Shown here piece by piece: positions 37,744-40,251 of a stretch of 40,251 nt of DNA; within the stretch, counting starts at the first letter, position 1, and each line of letters starts with the position of its first letter. Source of the DNA: Paludibacteraceae bacterium (GTDB taxonomy: Bacteria > Bacteroidota > Bacteroidia > Bacteroidales > Paludibacteraceae); assembly GCA_017464475.1 (NCBI GenBank), contig JAFTZQ010000007.1:1-40251 (forward strand), read 5' to 3'. A program made the position numbers and the translations under genes. Below the pieces are notes generated by a model. The model made no database searches. It worked only from the letters and a program-made list of their open reading frames with translations, and was not told the DNA's origin.

Positions 37744-39030
37744 TTATTCCACATAGAGGACAAGCCCTTTGAGGTACTCGCCTTCGGGATGGTAGATATT
37801 GATGGGATGGTCTTGTGGCTGATGGAGCTGGTGCAAGATCCGCACTTTACGTCCCACTTGCGCTGCCGCAGAGAAGACCGCGAGACGGAACGCCTCTTTG
37901 TCCACCGCTTGGGAACAAGAGAAGGTGAAGAGGATACCGCCCGGTCGGATCATCTCTATCGCCTTGGCGTTGATACGCTGGTAGCCGCGCAGGGCATTCT
38001 TCACCGCGTCGCGGTGCTTGGCAAAAGCCGGCGGATCCAATATAATCAGATCGTACGTGCGCCCCTGCGCTTTCTGCGCCGTGAGGTACTCAAAGGCGTC
38101 GGCAGCCACCGCGGTGTGGTTCGTTGCTTCAGGGAAATTCTTCGCTACATTGATATTGACCAGATCGATTGCTTTCTGGCTCACATCGACCGAATCGACC
38201 GTCTTGACTCCTCCGCGCAACGCATAGAGCGAGAAACCGCCGGTGTAGCAGAACATATTGAGGACATCTTTGTTCGCAGCGTACCGCTCCACGAGTGCGC
38301 GGTTCTCCCGCTGGTCAATGAAGAAACCTGTTTTCTGCCCCCGCAGCCAGTCGATACGGAAAGAGAGTCCGTTCTCAATAGACCAGAACTCCTCTCCGGT
38401 ACTTGGTACTTCTAATCTCCCTGCGGTCGAACGATCTGCTTCGCGGTATGGGTCACTTGGTTCTTTAAGCCACCCCACTCTTTCGCCCTCTACGGGTGCC
38501 TTGAAGGGCAAAGTATCATCGGATTTATAGTAGATATTCTGTACTTGCGGCACTTCGGCAAGGATCGCTTCGGCTATCTCGTTCCGGCAGACATGCATGC
38601 CCACCGAGTGCGCCTGAATGACCGCCGTCTCGGCATAGACATCCACTATCAGCCCCGGCAGAAAATCGCCCTCTCCATGAATGAGACGGAAAGTGTTATT
38701 CTCCTTCCCTTGAGGGGAAGGTTGGGATGGGGTTATTCCGATCGCCTCTCGCATTTGGTAGGCTGCGCGAATCCGTTCCCGCCAGAAACCGGCAGGCAAG
38801 GTCTCTACACCGAACGCCAAGATACGCACGGCGATCGAGCCTATTTGCCAATGTCCGACGCCCAGAATCTCATTCGCCGCAGAGCGGACAGCAACCAACT
38901 CGCCTTCTTCGGGTTCTGGAGCTTTATGAGCCGCGTCCAATACGACACGGGCAATCGCACCGCTGAACACCCAGGGGTGAAAGCGTTTGAGCGACTCTTC
39001 CTTATGCGATTTAAGATAGATTGTTGTCAT
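37744..39030 (-). CDS. rlmI: 23S rRNA cytosine-C5 methyltransferase RlmI family (PUA domain)
   Basis: A 428-aa protein. The N-terminal PUA domain starts MTTIYLKSHKEESLKRFHPW. The methyltransferase domain has VLNMFCYTGGFSLYAL (SAM site), SVDVSQKAI and LDPPAFAKH, with the catalytic Cys in FTFSCSQAV. E. coli RlmI makes m5C1962 in 23S rRNA and has 396 aa. Two repeat-derived insertions explain part of the extra length: TPSQPSPQGKENN (38702-38735), and a longer segment after KSDDTLPFKAP (DNA about 38400-38520) with VEGERVGWLKEPSDPYREAD, before the conserved EEFWSIENGLSF. It overlaps the nucleosidase-like gene by 4 bp. Confidence 0.92.
   Translation of the reverse strand: MTTIYLKSHKEESLKRFHPWVFSGAIARVVLDAAHKAPEPEEGELVAVRSAANEILGVGHWQIGSIAVRILAFGVETLPAGFWRERIRAAYQMREAIGITPSQPSPQGKENNTFRLIHGEGDFLPGLIVDVYAETAVIQAHSVGMHVCRNEIAEAILAEVPQVQNIYYKSDDTLPFKAPVEGERVGWLKEPSDPYREADRSTAGRLEVPSTGEEFWSIENGLSFRIDWLRGQKTGFFIDQRENRALVERYAANKDVLNMFCYTGGFSLYALRGGVKTVDSVDVSQKAIDLVNINVAKNFPEATNHTAVAADAFEYLTAQKAQGRTYDLIILDPPAFAKHRDAVKNALRGYQRINAKAIEMIRPGGILFTFSCSQAVDKEAFRLAVFSAAAQVGRKVRILHQLHQPQDHPINIYHPEGEYLKGLVLYVE
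38702..38735 (-). repeat. GC-rich palindromic element inside rlmI
   Basis: Plus strand TCCTTCCCTTGAGGGGAAGG then TTGGGATGGGG. Same design as 8161-8190. Confidence 0.75.
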
Positions 39031-39566
39031 TCTACGCCGTGGGTCAAATCGTGGTACGCATGGAGGGACAAGTTATCACTCACGTATTTGAGTGCGTGCA
39101 GATGTTTGAAACCGAGCGCCGCTATGAACGCCAACTCCATATCGAAGACACAGTCCTTGTAATCCGACGCCAGCACAAAATCCGTATTGGTGTAGCATAT
39201 AGCACGGACGGTGTCATGGTCGAGCGGCAACTCTGCTCCCAAAGACTCATCGATCAGTTTCAACTCCGGTTCCGGATAAGTCACGTTGGGATGGTTCAGA
39301 CGCACTTCCGTCACTTCGACCCAGGTGCCCAGATCGAAATTCGCACTACCGGCATAGCCGATATTATAAATCTCCGCTTCGCGGTCGAGGTGCTGCAAGG
39401 TCCTTATAATATTGATTGCGCCCACGCCCGTATAGATAAGCTCTGCATCCTTCAGATCCAAGCCCAGTTGCTCACGCGCTTTGTCCAGCAAGACCTGCTC
39501 GCCTTCCTCCGCCATTACGATATATTTCTTTGCCGCAAGGGCACTATTAACTTCGTTTTTTGCCAT
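39027..39566 (-). CDS. Nucleoside phosphorylase/nucleosidase-like protein
   Basis: A 179-aa protein with the fold of the purine nucleoside phosphorylase and MTA/SAH nucleosidase family: ELIYTGVGAINIIRTLQ (phosphate/ribose loop), YNIGYAGSANFDLGTWVEVT, and FDMELAFIAALG with the ME motif that binds the ribose. It is shorter than MTAN (about 230 aa), and the usual base-binding Asp (SxD) is replaced by VSDNLSL near the C-terminus, which still holds an Asp. It may cleave a nucleoside, or be a futalosine-type hydrolase; the substrate is not clear. It is first in the unit with rlmI and has its own promoter. Confidence 0.8.
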   Translation of the reverse strand: MAKNEVNSALAAKKYIVMAEEGEQVLLDKAREQLGLDLKDAELIYTGVGAINIIRTLQHLDREAEIYNIGYAGSANFDLGTWVEVTEVRLNHPNVTYPEPELKLIDESLGAELPLDHDTVRAICYTNTDFVLASDYKDCVFDMELAFIAALGFKHLHALKYVSDNLSLHAYHDLTHGVE

Positions 39567-39583
39567 AATAGTTTAAATTTGCT

Positions 39584-39615
39584 GCAAAGGTACGAAGATT
39601 TTCTGAATTACGCAA
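39584..39615 (-). promoter_or_regulatory. Promoter of the nucleosidase-rlmI unit
   Basis: TTGCGTAATTC ending at 39615 and TACCTTTGC starting at 39592, spacing 23 nt. Confidence 0.8.
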
Positions 39616-39922
39616 GAGAAAAGTGCATTTTTATCTGCATTCCGTTTCTGTTGGGTGTCTTTCGGTTTTTTATTGTAATTGCCGATTATTAAGATTTGGA
39701 CACGCACGGCAGGCTTACTACCGGCGTACGAGACAGATACGAGACACCTACGAGACGATAGACCACCCGAAATTGCCCCTTTTCGTCACTCAAAAGTTTC
39801 CGATTTTTAAGATTTGGTGGTTGTACCCAAATCTGCCTAAGAGCAGCGCGACGTCAGCGCAACCTCTGCCGCTTGAACCGATCTTGAAACGGACTTTAAA
39901 AATTCCTGTTGTTAAGAAAAAA
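39616..39922. other. Gene-free stretch with direct repeats
   Basis: No credible gene. An 18-bp direct repeat (CCGATTNTTAAGATTTGG, one mismatch) lies at 39682-39699 and 39800-39817. Three 11-bp units of type TACGAGACANN lie at 39727-39759. Confidence 0.5.
39727..39759. repeat. Period-11 tandem repeat TACGAGAC
   Basis: TACGAGACAGA, TACGAGACACC, TACGAGACGAT. Same unit length as at 19887 and 31770, different sequence. Confidence 0.85.
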
Positions 39923-40073
39923 TGACATGGCAAAAGTGGCAGAAGTGGCAAAAAAATGACATGACCGAATTGACCGGATTGACCGTTTGGGGTGAAACGG
40001 TCAAAAAGGTCAAAACGGTCAGAACAAAAAATTATATGTCAGTTTTGCCACTTTTGCCAGTTTTGCCATGTCA
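39923..40073. repeat. 151-bp nested palindrome built of 9-bp units
   Basis: Outer arms 39923-39953 and 40043-40073 (31 nt, 2 mismatches) are made of 9-bp units like GTGGCAAAA and TTTTGCCAC. Inner arms 39962-39988 and 39995-40021 (27 nt, 5 mismatches) are made of units like GACCGNATT and GGTCAAAAN. The loop is GGGGTG. No coding potential. Confidence 0.9.
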
Positions 40074-40102
40074 AAAATTATCTTAAATTGCCCAAAAATT
40101 AG

Positions 40103-40251
40103 AATGGTTCACGGTTTATAACCTTTTATAATGACAGCCGTCCACACATGAGTATCGATTATCAAACGCCCTCTGTTGCGCACCAACAAGTTGGCACACA
40201 ACAGAGGCATTGGAAAGGTTATCAGGAGCGCTGTCAACAAAATCAGTACAA
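40103..40251 (+). pseudogene. Remnant of an IS3-type transposase C-terminus (runs off the window)
   Basis: The frame after TAG 40100-40102 reads RFITFYNDSRPHMSIDYQTP, then SVAHQQVGTQQRHWKGYQ. This is the typical end of IS3-family integrase-type transposases (YNxxRPHxSLxYxTP). The rest of the protein, including the DDE residues, is absent upstream, where the sequence turns into the nested palindrome. The gene's 3' end lies beyond the window. CCTCTGTTG (40170-40178) and CAACAGAGG (40198-40206) form an inverted repeat within it. Confidence 0.65.

Noticed and set aside
39623-39925. 100-aa plus-strand frame near the window end
   Set aside because: It overlaps the promoter region of the nucleosidase gene, includes the 11-bp repeats and direct repeats, and has no domain-like pattern.

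Overview
The window comes from a chromosome of the order Bacteroidales, probably a gut or rumen lineage. The evidence is the Bacteroidetes-type promoters (an extended -33 box beginning TTGC and a -7 box TANNTTTGC, with exactly 23 nt from the first T of one to the first T of the other in ten cases), the near absence of Shine-Dalgarno sequences, the uppS-bamA-ompH-ompH order, an ExbB/ExbD/ExbD cluster, a DUF4954 protein and a DUF6089-type protein. I cannot assign a genus.

Region 1-5,400 is an AT-richer accessory island. After the tail of an unknown gene, a terminator and a promoter come about 290 nt that fold into a very long imperfect hairpin and end in a T run. This is a candidate small RNA or attenuator leader. 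The operon that follows encodes a small secreted Gly/Ala-rich protein and a CXXX-repeat peptide with a twin-arginine signal and 23 cysteines spaced exactly four residues apart. It continues with a radical SAM/SPASM maturase, a second SPASM-like maturase without the radical SAM motif, a short modification-system protein, and then tatA and tatC. The genes suggest one system: a peptide is made, modified by the radical SAM enzyme in the cytoplasm and exported folded by its own TatAC. The first two genes share a 27-nt upstream element at identical distance from the start codon. A second terminator plus promoter of nearly the same sequence closes the island.

Region 5,400-9,570 holds a DUF4143-type AAA ATPase, an unknown 383-aa protein and a secreted SGNH/CE12-like esterase. 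Region 9,600-12,060 (minus strand) is an exbB - membrane protein - exbD - exbD proton-channel cluster for TonB-type energy transduction. Region 12,090-15,760 has tRNA-Ser(GGA), tatD, queA, rlmL and tRNA-Ser(TGA); rlmL starts one base after this tRNA. Region 15,787-30,012 is a nearly gapless minus-strand series: dnaN, DUF4954, rnz, radA, DUF6089-like, uppS, bamA, ompH, ompH, a 36-aa gene, an MFS transporter, murF and a coiled-coil protein. It covers replication, RNA processing, outer-membrane assembly and wall synthesis, possibly transcribed largely from the dnaN promoter. Region 30,055-34,083 has an aquaporin and murI (divergent, sharing one -33 box), a trypsin-like protease fused to a probable outer-membrane barrel, and an unknown exported protein. 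Region 34,100-39,620 has a strongly structured intergenic block, an unknown 153-aa protein, tRNA-Cys with sufB as a probable transcription unit, a DEDDh exonuclease, rlmI and a nucleosidase-like protein. The last 600 bases hold no intact gene but contain a 151-bp nested palindrome and the end of an IS3-type transposase.

A genome-wide theme is short tandem repeats with units of 7, 8, 9 or 11 bp, plus a GC-rich palindromic element. They sit at gene junctions, where they supply start codons, stop codons and even a signal peptide, and also lie in frame inside conserved housekeeping genes (tatD, murF, rlmL, rlmI, sufB, exonuclease). This and the Tat-exported CXXX peptide system are the most interesting signals here.
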